DNA of 64,000 nt from assembly GCA_049426725.1 (NCBI GenBank), contig JBMSYN010000004.1:62001-126000 (forward strand), read 5' to 3'. The notes beneath the pieces were generated by a model. It made no database searches and was not told where the DNA came from. It saw only the letters and a program-made list of their open reading frames with translations. A program made the translations under genes and the position numbers. This stretch comes from UBA961 sp049426725. GTDB taxonomy: Bacteria; Bacteroidota; Ignavibacteria; Kapaibacteriales; UBA961. The number at the start of each line of letters is the position of its first letter. Position 1 is the stretch's first letter. Positions 53,840 to 63,456 of the stretch are shown in pieces.

Positions 53840-55027
53840 ATGATAAATCAATCCAACGATTTGAAAGGACCCATAGGTGCTTCGCCAAATGTGCAAAGTG
53901 CTTTGGAAATGTTATGGTCTGAGATTCGCAGACATGCTGATGCTTATCAGTCTTTGAAAACATCGCATGCAGAGCTTAAGCAGCAAATGTCAAGCACGCA
54001 TAAAGTTCATTCGAGTAAAGAAAAAGAGCAAGAAAAGGTATTGCAAGAGCATAAAGTGCTCAGTGATAGGGTGAAGGCATTAGAGCGCAGTTTGCAGCAA
54101 AGTGCGGGGCTTCAGCAATCATATGATGCTTTGCAAACAGAAATGCAAGCGCTGAAGAGACATTCCGGAAAATTTGACGAAGAATTGGCATTGCGTCAGA
54201 GTCAAATTGAAGTATTGGAAAAGAAATTATCACAAAGCGGCTCGATGGATGCATCAATGCGTTCAGCCCTTTCTTCTCTGATGAAAGAAACGCTTGATGT
54301 GGTAGAGTTCCCGCAAACAGATGATGAACTTGCTCAAATTGCCCAAGCGATATTGAAACATATTCGAGGCTTGAGAATTGATGCTGAAGAAAGGCTGGAA
54401 GAGCTTCAAGCATTGAAGGCAGAGGGCAAGAAACCATCCAGAAAGTCGCATGCCGGTGAAACACATTCTGATGCATTACACAAAGAAATCGATGATCTTA
54501 GATCGGAAAATAAAGATCTCATTCGTGCTTTGAGAGATCTTGAGAAGTCAAGTGGTGTTACCGTATCATCAGAAGGTGCAAGTGAATTCGAAGCTGAAAT
54601 CAAAGATTTGAAATTACAGCTTGATTTAAAGCAATCCGATTTGGATGCTCTTTCGGAGCGTTTGAAAGTCACCGAGGATCAGCTTGACGAAGAAAAAGAG
54701 AAGAATCGCGAGTTGAAAGATCAGATTATTGCACTTCGTGATTTAAATCCGGAAGCAGCTGATCGCAAATCAACCCTTGAGTCTTCCATTGAAAAATTAC
54801 GACAAGAACGCAGTGAACTTCAAACTCGCATCGATGAACTGCTCGCAATCCAAGAAGAAAAAGATGATGTGATTGATGCACTCCGTTCTGCTAAAGGTGA
54901 TTTGTTTGATGAAGCCGGATTCACTTCTTTAAAAAAAGAGAATGCAATGCTCAAAGCCGAGAGATTGGAATTGGCTGAGAAATTTGAACAATTGGAAAAA
55001 AGACTTCAAAAAGCTCTGAAAGGATAA
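53840..55027 (+). CDS. Coiled-coil protein of unknown function
   Basis: A 395-residue, highly charged, nearly all-helical protein with heptad patterns over about residues 25-120 (HAELKQQMSSTHKVHSSKEK and on) and 210-390 (EIDDLRSENKDLIRALRDLE and on). A short, less charged middle (about 130-190) may be globular. There is no signal peptide or membrane helix. The start is ATG 53840, with AGGAG (53827-53831) eight bases before; the frame open to 53708 has no site. It precedes gcvT by 18 bases. Structural or scaffold role is only a guess. Confidence 0.65.
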   Translation: MINQSNDLKGPIGASPNVQSALEMLWSEIRRHADAYQSLKTSHAELKQQMSSTHKVHSSKEKEQEKVLQEHKVLSDRVKALERSLQQSAGLQQSYDALQTEMQALKRHSGKFDEELALRQSQIEVLEKKLSQSGSMDASMRSALSSLMKETLDVVEFPQTDDELAQIAQAILKHIRGLRIDAEERLEELQALKAEGKKPSRKSHAGETHSDALHKEIDDLRSENKDLIRALRDLEKSSGVTVSSEGASEFEAEIKDLKLQLDLKQSDLDALSERLKVTEDQLDEEKEKNRELKDQIIALRDLNPEAADRKSTLESSIEKLRQERSELQTRIDELLAIQEEKDDVIDALRSAKGDLFDEAGFTSLKKENAMLKAERLELAEKFEQLEKRLQKALKG

Positions 55028-55045
55028 TTCTAGGAAAATTTTACA

Positions 55046-56131
55046 ATGAAAACAACACGATTTCATGAAATACATAAGCGTCTTGGCGCAAAGATGGTCT
55101 CTTTTGCCGGATTTGAAATGCCAATTCAGTATCCTGCAGGCATCATAGCCGAACATATGACAGTACGCACAAATGTTGGCGTTTTTGATGTGTCGCACAT
55201 GGGTGAAGTTGAAGTGAGCGGACCCCAAGCATTGGATTTTGTTCAACAGATTTCAATCAATGATGCTTCCAAGCTTGTTCCAAACAAAGCGCAATATTCA
55301 GCGATGTGCTATCCTGATGGTGGAATCATCGATGATATGTTGGTTTATCATCGCGGTGATCATTATATGCTTGTCATTAATGGTGCTTGTGCAGAAAAAG
55401 ACATTGCATGGATGCAAGAGCAAGCAAAGGGCATGAATATTACACTCAATGATGTGAGTGATGATGTGAATTTGCTCGCGGTGCAAGGTCCGAAATCCAT
55501 TGAAGCTTTGCAAGGATTGACAGACACAAATCTGTCTGAGATTCAGTATTATGGATTTGCAGAAGGGAAGCTAGCAGGTATTGACATGATTTTGTCTCGA
55601 ACAGGATATACAGGAGAAATTGGATTTGAATTATATTTCCGTGGTGATGAAAGTGTATGCGAGAAAGTCTGGAATGCACTCTTTGAAGCAGGCAAGGCAT
55701 ATGACATACAACCTGTTGGTTTGGGAGCGCGAGACACATTGCGTTTAGAAAAAGGATATTGCCTCTATGGTAATGACATCAATCAAGAAACAAATCCCCT
55801 TGAAGCTGGTTTGGGATGGATTACTAAACTTTCTAAAGGGCAATTCAATGGTTCTGATGTGATTGCAAAAGTGAAAGAAGAAGGTCCAAAACGAAAGCTC
55901 GTCGCTTTCAAAGTTGTGGCAGACAAATTTATCGCTCGTCAACATTATCCCATACATCAGCAAGGGAATCTTGTAGGCGAGGTGACAAGCGGAAATATTT
56001 CTCCCATCTTGAATATCGGCATAGGTTTGGGATATGTACCTGTTTCACTTTCAAACCCCGGTACAATCATACAGATTTCCGCGAGAGGAAAAGAGTTCGA
56101 TGCGGAAGTTGTGAAATTACCATTCGTATAA
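55046..56131 (+). CDS. gcvT: Aminomethyltransferase, glycine cleavage T protein
   Basis: Releases ammonia and passes the methylene group from the lipoyl-bound intermediate on GcvH to tetrahydrofolate. 361 residues. Family stretches include FHEIHKRLGAKMVSFAGFEM, FDVSHMGEVEVSG, GIIDDMLVYH, LSRTGYTGEIGFELYF and LGARDTLRLEKGYCLYG. The folate-site Asp (GDDxM equivalent) falls in IIDDM. gcvH and gcvP are not adjacent. It ends at a bidirectional terminator. Confidence 0.94.
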   Translation: MKTTRFHEIHKRLGAKMVSFAGFEMPIQYPAGIIAEHMTVRTNVGVFDVSHMGEVEVSGPQALDFVQQISINDASKLVPNKAQYSAMCYPDGGIIDDMLVYHRGDHYMLVINGACAEKDIAWMQEQAKGMNITLNDVSDDVNLLAVQGPKSIEALQGLTDTNLSEIQYYGFAEGKLAGIDMILSRTGYTGEIGFELYFRGDESVCEKVWNALFEAGKAYDIQPVGLGARDTLRLEKGYCLYGNDINQETNPLEAGLGWITKLSKGQFNGSDVIAKVKEEGPKRKLVAFKVVADKFIARQHYPIHQQGNLVGEVTSGNISPILNIGIGLGYVPVSLSNPGTIIQISARGKEFDAEVVKLPFV

Positions 56132-56143
56132 AAACAAAGAAGC

Positions 56144-56180
56144 AAAAAAAAAGCCTCGCACCCGAAAGTGCGAGGCTTTT
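56144..56180. terminator. Bidirectional terminator between gcvT and the minus-strand T9SS cargo gene
   Basis: An 11-bp stem, AAGCCTCGCAC (56151-56161) and GTGCGAGGCTT (56168-56178), with a CCGAAA loop. A nine-A run lies on the left and TTTT on the right, so both convergent genes can use it. Confidence 0.9.
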
Positions 56181-56199
56181 GTGTTTATGGATATGTCGA

Positions 56200-58686
56200 T
56201 CATCTTGCGATGATGAATTGACCACTTGATTGTGACTGATTACCATTGATGCGGAACATATAAGATCCGGATGACAAACCATTCACGTCGAATGAAGTAG
56301 TATTGCCATCAATCATGATATCGAATTCAGAAATCATGATGCCCATTGCAGAGTAAATCTGCGCTTTGGCAGGACCATTGAATTCAAGACCATTCACAGT
56401 AATCATCGATGATGCGGGATTTGGATACACATTGTCACCAGAGATTGTTCTGTCATCTGCAGACATTGCTGTACTACCAAGGGTGATAGAACTATTTACT
56501 GTCAAAGCAGCGACATAATCAGTGATAACAGTGCCAAATGATGGTTCGAAGTCAATCATGTCAGCCATGAGTGTAAATGTACCCTGACCCAAATCAACCA
56601 TTGCATAAGTACCTGCATTGTCTGTCATTGCATAATCAGCAATATCATTGTTTTCATCCATTGCATAAATCAATGCACCGGTCAATGACTCTTCGGCAAG
56701 TGGTGAGTCTGATTTGAGCATAGAACCACGACCTTTCACGATTCCATCAACGCGCGCAGCGCCCCTCTTACCAAGAACAGGGCGAAGTCTCACATCATAG
56801 ACCAAAGTGATCATCACTTCACCAACTTCAATCTTTGTTCCTTCCTTCCAAGTCATTGCAGCAAATCCGGTGCTTGTATAGAAGCCGGGAGCATAAGAGC
56901 GTGTGAAAGGAATACCTTGAAGAACATAGATGCCAGGCTGAATATTTTTGAGTAATGCATTGCCCAAAGAGTCAGTTTCCATACTAATGCCAGCACCTTT
57001 ATTTGGTTCTTTACCATTTGGTGAAACAGGCAGCAATGTCACGCGACCTTTGATACCAACTCCATTTGTGTCTTTCAAAGAAACTGCAAGACCATTATTG
57101 AAGACTGCTTTCTTAGGCAATGTGAAATTGATTTCAATTGCATTTGTGACAGTAAAGCGTGTTGCTTCATTTGCATTTTGCTTCCCATCATAATATACAT
57201 GTGAATGTGTTTTTGCCAATGCTTCATTAGGCATTGCCATTGCGATAAATGTCAATCCTACAGGCACTTCAATACGATACTGACCTTTATCATTTGTTTT
57301 AACAGTAACTTTCATACCATCTTTGCTTCCGCCATTGGCTTCTACCATCATTATGGTTACGATTGCATTTGGAACGGGATTTCCTTCGCTATCTTTTACC
57401 ATTCCTTCAATTGCTTTCAGGATTGGTTTTTCTTTTGGAGTCACTTTTGCAACAATTTCATTGATTTTGTCACAAACAGCAATGATGGTTTTTGCATTAC
57501 CCATTTCAATGGCATCTTCAAACCATTCGGCATTGAATCCATCTCCTTCGAAACGGATCTTGTAACTTCCTTCACGAACCATGAGAGTCCATTGTCCATT
57601 TCTTATGAAGGTCTCATAAGATGAAGGGCCATTATCCTTTTCAAGTCTGATAGCCTTTACTTTGCCTGTCAAAATCGGATTGCCATTGTCATCTTTGAGC
57701 ATGCCAACGATTTTTGAACATGGAGGTGTTGGTATAATTTCACAATTGGTTTTTACGACGATTGTCCATGGTTGATATGTGATAAGCGTATCATTGCCTT
57801 TGATGAATGTGGCTTTGATCTTAGCATTGTACACTCCTTCTTTGGTTGGAGTCCATGTCAATCGACCTGTTTTTTCATCAATGGACATGCCGTCAATTTT
57901 ATTGAACAAAGACCAAGTGACAATTCCACCATCCACAGGTACTTTTGCAACAGCTTCATAGACATACAATTTATTGATGCAGGCAAGTTCTTTTGGTTTT
58001 GAGATGATTTCAAATGTTGTTTTACCACCAGTGACAATCAATTTATACTCTCTCACAGCAACTGAATTGGGAGCATCTATCATTTTGGATGTAACAAGTA
58101 TCACATAAGTTCCAACTATAGGATTTGCCCATTCAATCAAACCTTTGTCAGAAATGGTCATGCCAGCAGGATTGCGTTCAATCTTATATTCAAATCCACC
58201 TTTGTAAGAATCTGGATATTGAAGCTTCACCTGGAATTTATAAGGTGAACCTGATTGGATTGTCTGTGTGCTTGGATCAATGATAATGGCAAATGTGTTT
58301 GGAATTTCACCGCGAACCGTTACAGAAAGTTTTACTGATGGTTCACTTTGAGCACCACCTGCTCTTGCCACAACATAAAATTTATGTATCCCGGCTGGTA
58401 CATCTTTCAAAACTGCTTCAGTATTCCATGTTTCAATGATTGCCTTGAAATCAGTTGAGCCATTTGCAGTCATTGATGCCATATACACAACATATTGAAT
58501 ATTGGTATCACTTGAAGGAGCAACCCATGAAAATTTAAGTGTTGCTGGAGCAACGGGCTCGCCATCTGGGATGACTTTAAATTCTTTGGGAATGCCTGGT
58601 CCTCCTGCGAGTACTGCAGTGGACATTGCGAAGAACATCATGAACAGTGTCATGATGCTTCTTGAAAATTGTAATGTGCGGACCAT
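56200..58686 (-). CDS. Multidomain exported protein with T9SS C-terminal domain
   Basis: 828 residues. GGAGG (58692-58696) five bases before ATG 58686 selects this start over ATG 58698, and the signal peptide follows (SRSIMTLFMMFFAMSTAVLAG). Next come a fibronectin III-like domain (about 35-130), two Ig-like/putative cadherin-type domains (about 130-320) and two or three carboxypeptidase-regulatory-like beta sandwiches (IVGMLKDDNGNPILTGKV; IEGMVKDSEGNPVPNAIV; VDGIVKGRG). The T9SS type A tail is at about 750-828 (DNVYPNPASSMITVNG...LSSGSYMFRI). It lies 31 bases after the lipoprotein gene and is the last gene of the sigma-factor unit. Probable surface adhesin or structural protein. Confidence 0.82.
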   Translation of the reverse strand: MVRTLQFSRSIMTLFMMFFAMSTAVLAGGPGIPKEFKVIPDGEPVAPATLKFSWVAPSSDTNIQYVVYMASMTANGSTDFKAIIETWNTEAVLKDVPAGIHKFYVVARAGGAQSEPSVKLSVTVRGEIPNTFAIIIDPSTQTIQSGSPYKFQVKLQYPDSYKGGFEYKIERNPAGMTISDKGLIEWANPIVGTYVILVTSKMIDAPNSVAVREYKLIVTGGKTTFEIISKPKELACINKLYVYEAVAKVPVDGGIVTWSLFNKIDGMSIDEKTGRLTWTPTKEGVYNAKIKATFIKGNDTLITYQPWTIVVKTNCEIIPTPPCSKIVGMLKDDNGNPILTGKVKAIRLEKDNGPSSYETFIRNGQWTLMVREGSYKIRFEGDGFNAEWFEDAIEMGNAKTIIAVCDKINEIVAKVTPKEKPILKAIEGMVKDSEGNPVPNAIVTIMMVEANGGSKDGMKVTVKTNDKGQYRIEVPVGLTFIAMAMPNEALAKTHSHVYYDGKQNANEATRFTVTNAIEINFTLPKKAVFNNGLAVSLKDTNGVGIKGRVTLLPVSPNGKEPNKGAGISMETDSLGNALLKNIQPGIYVLQGIPFTRSYAPGFYTSTGFAAMTWKEGTKIEVGEVMITLVYDVRLRPVLGKRGAARVDGIVKGRGSMLKSDSPLAEESLTGALIYAMDENNDIADYAMTDNAGTYAMVDLGQGTFTLMADMIDFEPSFGTVITDYVAALTVNSSITLGSTAMSADDRTISGDNVYPNPASSMITVNGLEFNGPAKAQIYSAMGIMISEFDIMIDGNTTSFDVNGLSSGSYMFRINGNQSQSSGQFIIAR

Positions 58687-58691
58687 GAGGG

Positions 58692-58696
58692 CCTCC
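58692..58696 (-). promoter_or_regulatory. Shine-Dalgarno site choosing ATG 58686
   Basis: GGAGG on the minus strand, five bases before ATG 58686. The alternative ATG 58698 lies upstream of it and has no such site. Confidence 0.7.
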
Positions 58697-58717
58697 ATGA
58701 AAAATGTAATGGATATA

Positions 58718-59446
58718 TCAAATCTTGATTTTCAGCAGAAATCTTCCCCCAAAGGGAGCTAGGACTTTTTTGTCAAGTGATTCAACCTCTGCATCTTGGA
58801 CAATGAATCGCGATTCGACAAAAATCTGGAATCCTTTTCCAGGTCTAGGAGTCCTTATTGCAAAGACATCCAAGTTCATTGAATTGTAACCAGCATTCTC
58901 TAACAAATCAAATTCTTGTTCTGTTTTGATAATGCGAACACCATTTGATTCCCTTCTTTTTCCAAAAAAGTATGTCTTGATTTTTGCTTCTTTCAATCGA
59001 ACTGGTTTTTTTTGATCGGCTTTTGTTGGCATTGAGGCCAATATCGGAATAATCATGGTATCGCAATCAATGTCAATTTCATAGGGTAATGCTTCTTCAA
59101 ATTGCGATCTATCAGGTACATCGGTTCGTCCTTTGAAGGACAAAGCCACTTTAAGATTATTCCTATCAGTAGTGTCTATGAAAATATGTTCAATCTCATG
59201 TTTATTAAAGTTGTAGGTTTCTTTATCAGGAGTAGAATTAGGATTGATACGGCTTGTCATTCCACCGCCATTAAACTCAAATGTGATATCATTGATGTTA
59301 ACCGGTTTTGTTGATATCGGCACTTCGTTGATACTCGAATCAAGATCCGTTGGAGATTTGCAACCTATTATTGTGATGAGGATGATGGATCCGCATACTA
59401 ATAGGATATTCTTTCCAAATGTGAAAAATGTCTTCATATTTATCAT
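58718..59446 (-). CDS. Lipoprotein of unknown function in the sigma-factor unit
   Basis: 242 residues with a lipoprotein signal (ILLVCGSIILITIIGC, lipobox IIGC at about residue 29). The mature part is beta-rich without a recognised domain: VNINDITFEFNGGGMTSRIN at the start and IFVESRFIVQDAEVESLDK near the end. Start ATG 59446 overlaps the stop of the upstream fusion gene by 4 bases; ATG 59437 is also possible. Context suggests it works with the fusion protein or the cargo. Confidence 0.65.
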   Translation of the reverse strand: MINMKTFFTFGKNILLVCGSIILITIIGCKSPTDLDSSINEVPISTKPVNINDITFEFNGGGMTSRINPNSTPDKETYNFNKHEIEHIFIDTTDRNNLKVALSFKGRTDVPDRSQFEEALPYEIDIDCDTMIIPILASMPTKADQKKPVRLKEAKIKTYFFGKRRESNGVRIIKTEQEFDLLENAGYNSMNLDVFAIRTPRPGKGFQIFVESRFIVQDAEVESLDKKVLAPFGGRFLLKIKI

Positions 59447-60672
59447 AAGGTGATAGAGATTCCGTAGAGCAAATCAAGTTTTTGTGAATCAAACCAATTG
59501 CCTTGGAATTGAAAGCGAGAATATGATTGTTCAATGCCGAGTTGCAATCCGATATTTGATGATAATGGGTAAGAGATACCTAATCCAAAACGACCAAGCA
59601 AGCCAATCTCGGTTCCGCCTGCAACTGCTTGAGCATAGAAACGGGAATTACCAAGATAGGAAAGTGGTGATGTTCTACCTTGCATGAACAAACCACCTGT
59701 CAGCATTGGAGCATATTGATTGAATGTATATGTTCTGTCTTCTTTCATTCCATGATAATTCAATACAAATGGCTCACGACCTGCTTCCAATCCAACAGCA
59801 ACATGTTCGCCCAATGACCAAGCAAAGGTAAGGCGTGTATTGTCCAAAATCCCTAATTGCTCCCGAATACCGGTAAATTCCGGCGATTGCAATGTTGAGA
59901 TATTTCTGAATTGCATCCAGAATTGAGGATAATTGCTTTGGACATTATCAGACAAAACAATTCCACCGATTGATTCTATTGGTTTTGTTTCGGAATTTGT
60001 TTCGACGATTGATGTTTGATTGTCTTGATCAATCAATTTTCCAATATGTTCTTCAGTTTTTACCTGATTGGAAATATTGTTGTCATTCTTCTCATCAATT
60101 ACGCTTACTGTTTTGGTTTCTTGGTTTACAGAAATTGGTGGCAAGGTTATGAGTGGAGTTACACTTGCGGTATTAAGCACTCTGTCCTTGTAAATCACTC
60201 GCACAGGTGCGGTTTGCTGCAAAATGATTTCCGGCACTTCTGGTGAAACGCCAATTGTTCTCAATGGCGCGATGCCATCTTTTGTGGAATGATTGCGCAT
60301 CATGTTTATAAGTTCGTCACGCTCATTGCCATCAAATCGATTGCCTATCCCATAACCACCGGCTAAACCAAGAGCAAGGAATGTCAATGGAAGCAATGCC
60401 TTTTTCCAATTTGATGTTTGTTGATTTGTTTGCGCAGTCATTCCCAATCGAGAAAACACTTCATCTTTTGCATTAATCGGAGGCGTAAATGCTTCCATAT
60501 CATGAGGAATCACATTGCGCATGGTGACAAGTTCACGCATGGTTGCACGTGAATCTTCTTCATTTGTTGCCAATGATTGAAACATTGCATCTTCTTGATC
60601 TATTGGCAATTCGCCATCGAGATAAGAAATCAATTGTTCATCAATGTGTTCAGGTTTTGGATTCTGATTCAT
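59443..60672 (-). CDS. Anti-sigma-factor-like protein fused to a C-terminal outer-membrane-like domain
   Basis: 409 residues from ATG 60672, 19 bases after the sigma gene. The N-terminal 70 residues (EHIDEQLISYLDGELP...TMRELVTMRNVI) resemble the helical sigma-binding part of anti-sigma factors but lack the zinc HxxxCxxC. One membrane helix follows at about 91-109 (LLPLTFLALGLAGGYGIG). Then comes a disordered linker to about 260, then about 150 residues that read like a small outer-membrane beta-barrel (GEHVAVGLEAGREPF, GGLFMQGRTSPLSYLGNSRF, GLGISYPLSSNIGLQLGIEQ). The anti-sigma role is inferred from position and fold. The joining of these parts in one chain is unusual. Confidence 0.65.
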   Translation of the reverse strand: MNQNPKPEHIDEQLISYLDGELPIDQEDAMFQSLATNEEDSRATMRELVTMRNVIPHDMEAFTPPINAKDEVFSRLGMTAQTNQQTSNWKKALLPLTFLALGLAGGYGIGNRFDGNERDELINMMRNHSTKDGIAPLRTIGVSPEVPEIILQQTAPVRVIYKDRVLNTASVTPLITLPPISVNQETKTVSVIDEKNDNNISNQVKTEEHIGKLIDQDNQTSIVETNSETKPIESIGGIVLSDNVQSNYPQFWMQFRNISTLQSPEFTGIREQLGILDNTRLTFAWSLGEHVAVGLEAGREPFVLNYHGMKEDRTYTFNQYAPMLTGGLFMQGRTSPLSYLGNSRFYAQAVAGGTEIGLLGRFGLGISYPLSSNIGLQLGIEQSYSRFQFQGNWFDSQKLDLLYGISITL

Positions 60673-60691
60673 ATCATTTCGATCATTGTGT

Positions 60692-61258
60692 TCAGTGTTG
60701 AGAGAGATCCGCAACATAAGGTGCGAGAATCTCACGGATTTTTTGCTTTGCTCGGAAAATTCTGATTTTCACTGTTGAGAGAGAACACTCTGTTAAATCA
60801 GCAATTTCCTGATAACTTAAACCTTCATATTCGCGAAGAACAAATGCTTCTTTATAATCGCCGGGCAATTGTTCCATGGCTTTTGTGATTAATCCCAATA
60901 ATTCTTTCTTCTCATGAGGCATGTCTGAATGTAGGGGAAGATGAAACTCCTCCAAACTGACATGTCCTTTTTGACCCCTCTGCATGTTCAAACAAAGATT
61001 TCGAGCTATTCTCAATAAGTATGCAGGAACATTTGTCATTTCTCTTTCCTGCTGGGCACTATTGAAAAACTTGACGAATGTATCCTGAAATGCATCCTGC
61101 GCTTTGTCATAATCACCCAAAATTCTTCTGCAATAGGCAAAGATTCGAGGAGAATATCGAGCATATAACTCCGCAAATGCCTGCTCTGAAAGAGGTTTAC
61201 CCAATCTGAGCATGGCATAAAGATCTATGTCGGAATGTTGTGCAAGACTTTTCGTCAT
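60692..61258 (-). CDS. RNA polymerase sigma factor, ECF subfamily
   Basis: 188 residues. Region 2 is FAELYARYSPRIFAYCRRIL to DAFQDTFVKFF, and region 4 is LREYEGLSYQEIADLTECSL followed by STVKIRIFRAKQKIREIL. There is no sigma-3, so it is an ECF type. ATG 61258 is chosen because the longer frame to 61420 contains a TAnnTTTG promoter (61282-61289) and adds 54 residues without sigma character. It heads a four-gene co-directional unit whose second gene looks like its anti-sigma factor. The terC gene is divergent. Confidence 0.88.
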   Translation of the reverse strand: MTKSLAQHSDIDLYAMLRLGKPLSEQAFAELYARYSPRIFAYCRRILGDYDKAQDAFQDTFVKFFNSAQQEREMTNVPAYLLRIARNLCLNMQRGQKGHVSLEEFHLPLHSDMPHEKKELLGLITKAMEQLPGDYKEAFVLREYEGLSYQEIADLTECSLSTVKIRIFRAKQKIREILAPYVADLSQH

Positions 61259-61281
61259 ACGCGATAAATAACAGTGATATG

Positions 61282-61289
61282 CAAATTTA
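61282..61289 (-). promoter_or_regulatory. Probable -7 element of the sigma-factor unit
   Basis: TAAATTTG on the minus strand fits TAnnTTTG and ends 23 bases before ATG 61258. No TTTG at 19 nt. If real, the unit has a primary-sigma promoter rather than only an autoregulated one. Confidence 0.42.
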
Positions 61290-61429
61290 GTTACATTTAA
61301 TGGCATGAGAACACTGCATTGCTCCAAGTAGGTAATTAAGGAATGCTTATCACCTTTTCCGAAATGGCTCAGCTTTGCTATTTTTGATGAATCAAGAAGA
61401 AGGGTTGTTTCACACATCACAGTTGATTC

Positions 61430-62176
61430 ATGGATTTTTTACAGATATTTCTCACTCCTGAGGGCTTGTTTAGTTTACTCACGCTTTCCATGCTGGAAAT
61501 AGCATTGGGGATCGACAATGTCATCTTTGTTTCGATAATTATTGGGAAATTACCCAAAGAACGCCATGTTCTTGCCAGAAGAATATGGATTGGCGGTGCA
61601 TTGATTCTGCGTTTTTGTCTATTGATGAGCATTTCTTATTTGGCGGGGCTCATTTATCCCATTTTTTCTTTGATGGGACATGATTTCAGCGGTAGAGATC
61701 TAATCATGATGTTTGGTGGGTTATTTCTGCTTGCCAAAAGCACTTTGGAGATTCATTCAAAATTGGAAGGAATGGAGCATGGTCAATCAGCAAACCAAAA
61801 AGCAGGTGCGGGCGTATTCGGTTTGGTGATTGGGCAAGTATTGCTCATAGATTTGGTGTTTTCTCTTGATTCTGTCATCACGGCCATTGGCCTTGCCAAT
61901 CATATTCCCATCATGGTTGCCGCGATTGTGATTGCCCTTGCAATCATGCTGCTTTCATCGACCGCGATCAGTGAATTTGTTGATAGACATCCCACGCTGA
62001 AGATGCTTGCTTTGTCTTTTTTATTGATGGTGGGGTTAACATTATTCGTTGAGGGATTCGGTGTGCATGTTCCCAAAGGATATATTTACACCGCTATGGC
62101 TTTCTCATTATTGGTGGAAACATTGAATATTCGTTTAAGAAAAAAGACTCAAACACCACCCGTTCATTTACGGTGA
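61430..62176 (+). CDS. TerC family integral membrane protein
   Basis: 248 residues with about seven membrane helices. Acidic intramembrane motifs typical of TerC are EIALGIDNVIFVSIII and the second copy DLVFSLDSVITAIGLANH. TerC proteins are linked to tellurite resistance and to metal (Mn) loading of exported proteins. It starts just upstream of the divergent sigma gene. The next gene starts 3 bases after its stop. Confidence 0.88.
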   Translation: MDFLQIFLTPEGLFSLLTLSMLEIALGIDNVIFVSIIIGKLPKERHVLARRIWIGGALILRFCLLMSISYLAGLIYPIFSLMGHDFSGRDLIMMFGGLFLLAKSTLEIHSKLEGMEHGQSANQKAGAGVFGLVIGQVLLIDLVFSLDSVITAIGLANHIPIMVAAIVIALAIMLLSSTAISEFVDRHPTLKMLALSFLLMVGLTLFVEGFGVHVPKGYIYTAMAFSLLVETLNIRLRKKTQTPPVHLR

Positions 62177-62179
62177 TGC

Positions 62180-63349
62180 ATGCCAGGTAAATCTCATTTT
62201 CATGCAGATAGAATAGCCAATGTTGGCATGACCATCTTTTCCGAGATGACTCGTCTTGCACAAGAGCACAATGCAGTGAACCTTGGGCAAGGCTTCCCGG
62301 ATTTTGATGGTCCGCAGGAAATCAAGAGACTTGCCATGGAAGCCATAGCTTCGGGGAAGAATCAGTATGCCCCAATGATTGGTTTACCCGCTTTGCGTCG
62401 AGCCATAGCTAGACATCAATCTCGCTTTTATGTGCATGAAGTCGATCCCGATTTGGAAGTGACAGTTACAACCGGTGCAACGGAAGGCTTGCTTTGCACA
62501 TTACTTGCTTTCATCAATCCCGGTGATGAAGTGATTGTCTTTGAGCCATGTTATGATTCATATGTTCCAGTCATTCGGATGGCCGGAGGCATTCCGGTGC
62601 CGGTCACTCTGCATGAACCACTGTTCAAATTCAATCACCATGAATTGCGAGAAGCATTCACAGATAAAACAAAAGCAATCATCATCAATACACCTCATAA
62701 TCCAACCGGGATGATGTTCAATCAATTGGAATTGGGGTATATCTCTGATTTATGTCAAGAATTTGATGCACTAGCAATCTTGGATGAAGTATATGAACAC
62801 ATCGTGTTCAATCAATCGGGGCATGTTCAAATGCGATCATTGCCCGATATGAAACATCGCACAATTACGATTTCAAGTCTTGGAAAAACTTGTTCATTCA
62901 CAGGTTGGAAAATTGGATGGGTTATAGCTCCGGAAGAATTGACTTTGCATATAAGAAATGTGCATCAATACACTGTATTTTCAACGGCAACGCCATTTCA
63001 AGGAGCTGCCGCAGCTGCTTTGGATTTACCAGACTCCTTTTATTCCGGCTTGATTGAAATGTATCGAGAAAAAAGAGATTTTCTTGCACATGCACTTGCC
63101 GGTGCCGGACTCCATCCCATCTTGCCTGATGGTGCCTATTTCATCATGGCGGACACCTCGGACTATCCATTCCCCAATATGCGTGCCTTTTCTTCGTGGT
63201 TGATTAAGGAGATAGGTATTGCTTGCATCCCCAATGCAAGTTTTTACCTTCGACCCGAAAGAGCAGGGAATTATGTCAGATTCTGCTTTTGCAAGAATAA
63301 TCAAACATTGGAATTGGCGGCAGAGAGGCTCTCACTCATGCGCTCTTAA
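62180..63349 (+). CDS. Class I/II PLP aminotransferase, kynurenine/methionine aminotransferase-like
   Basis: 389 residues of fold type I. The PLP Lys is in SSLGKTCSFTGWKIGW. The Asn/Asp/Tyr set lies in INTPHNPTGMMFN and AILDEVYEHIVF, and the C-terminal Arg is in GNYVRFCFCKN. The N-terminal NLGQGFPDFDGP matches the KAT/YbdL (methionine aminotransferase) group. With kmo at 47.5-48.9 kb a kynurenine role is conceivable, but the substrate cannot be fixed by reading. Confidence 0.85.
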   Translation: MPGKSHFHADRIANVGMTIFSEMTRLAQEHNAVNLGQGFPDFDGPQEIKRLAMEAIASGKNQYAPMIGLPALRRAIARHQSRFYVHEVDPDLEVTVTTGATEGLLCTLLAFINPGDEVIVFEPCYDSYVPVIRMAGGIPVPVTLHEPLFKFNHHELREAFTDKTKAIIINTPHNPTGMMFNQLELGYISDLCQEFDALAILDEVYEHIVFNQSGHVQMRSLPDMKHRTITISSLGKTCSFTGWKIGWVIAPEELTLHIRNVHQYTVFSTATPFQGAAAAALDLPDSFYSGLIEMYREKRDFLAHALAGAGLHPILPDGAYFIMADTSDYPFPNMRAFSSWLIKEIGIACIPNASFYLRPERAGNYVRFCFCKNNQTLELAAERLSLMRS

Positions 63350-63448
63350 GCCCAACTCGAGTGGCTGTAAGGATGGCAATGTCTCGCTTGTCCACATATT
63401 GTATGGCATTTGCTCTTGCAAGTACAATCATTCACGCTTTTTCGATGG

Positions 63449-63456
63449 TATTTTTG
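63449..63456 (+). promoter_or_regulatory. Probable -7 element of trxA
   Basis: TATTTTTG fits TAnnTTTG, 51 bases before ATG 63508. The expected -33 box is absent. Confidence 0.42.

Noticed and set aside
61259..61420. N-terminal extension of the ECF sigma factor
   Set aside because: It contains a TAnnTTTG element and adds 54 residues unlike any sigma region.
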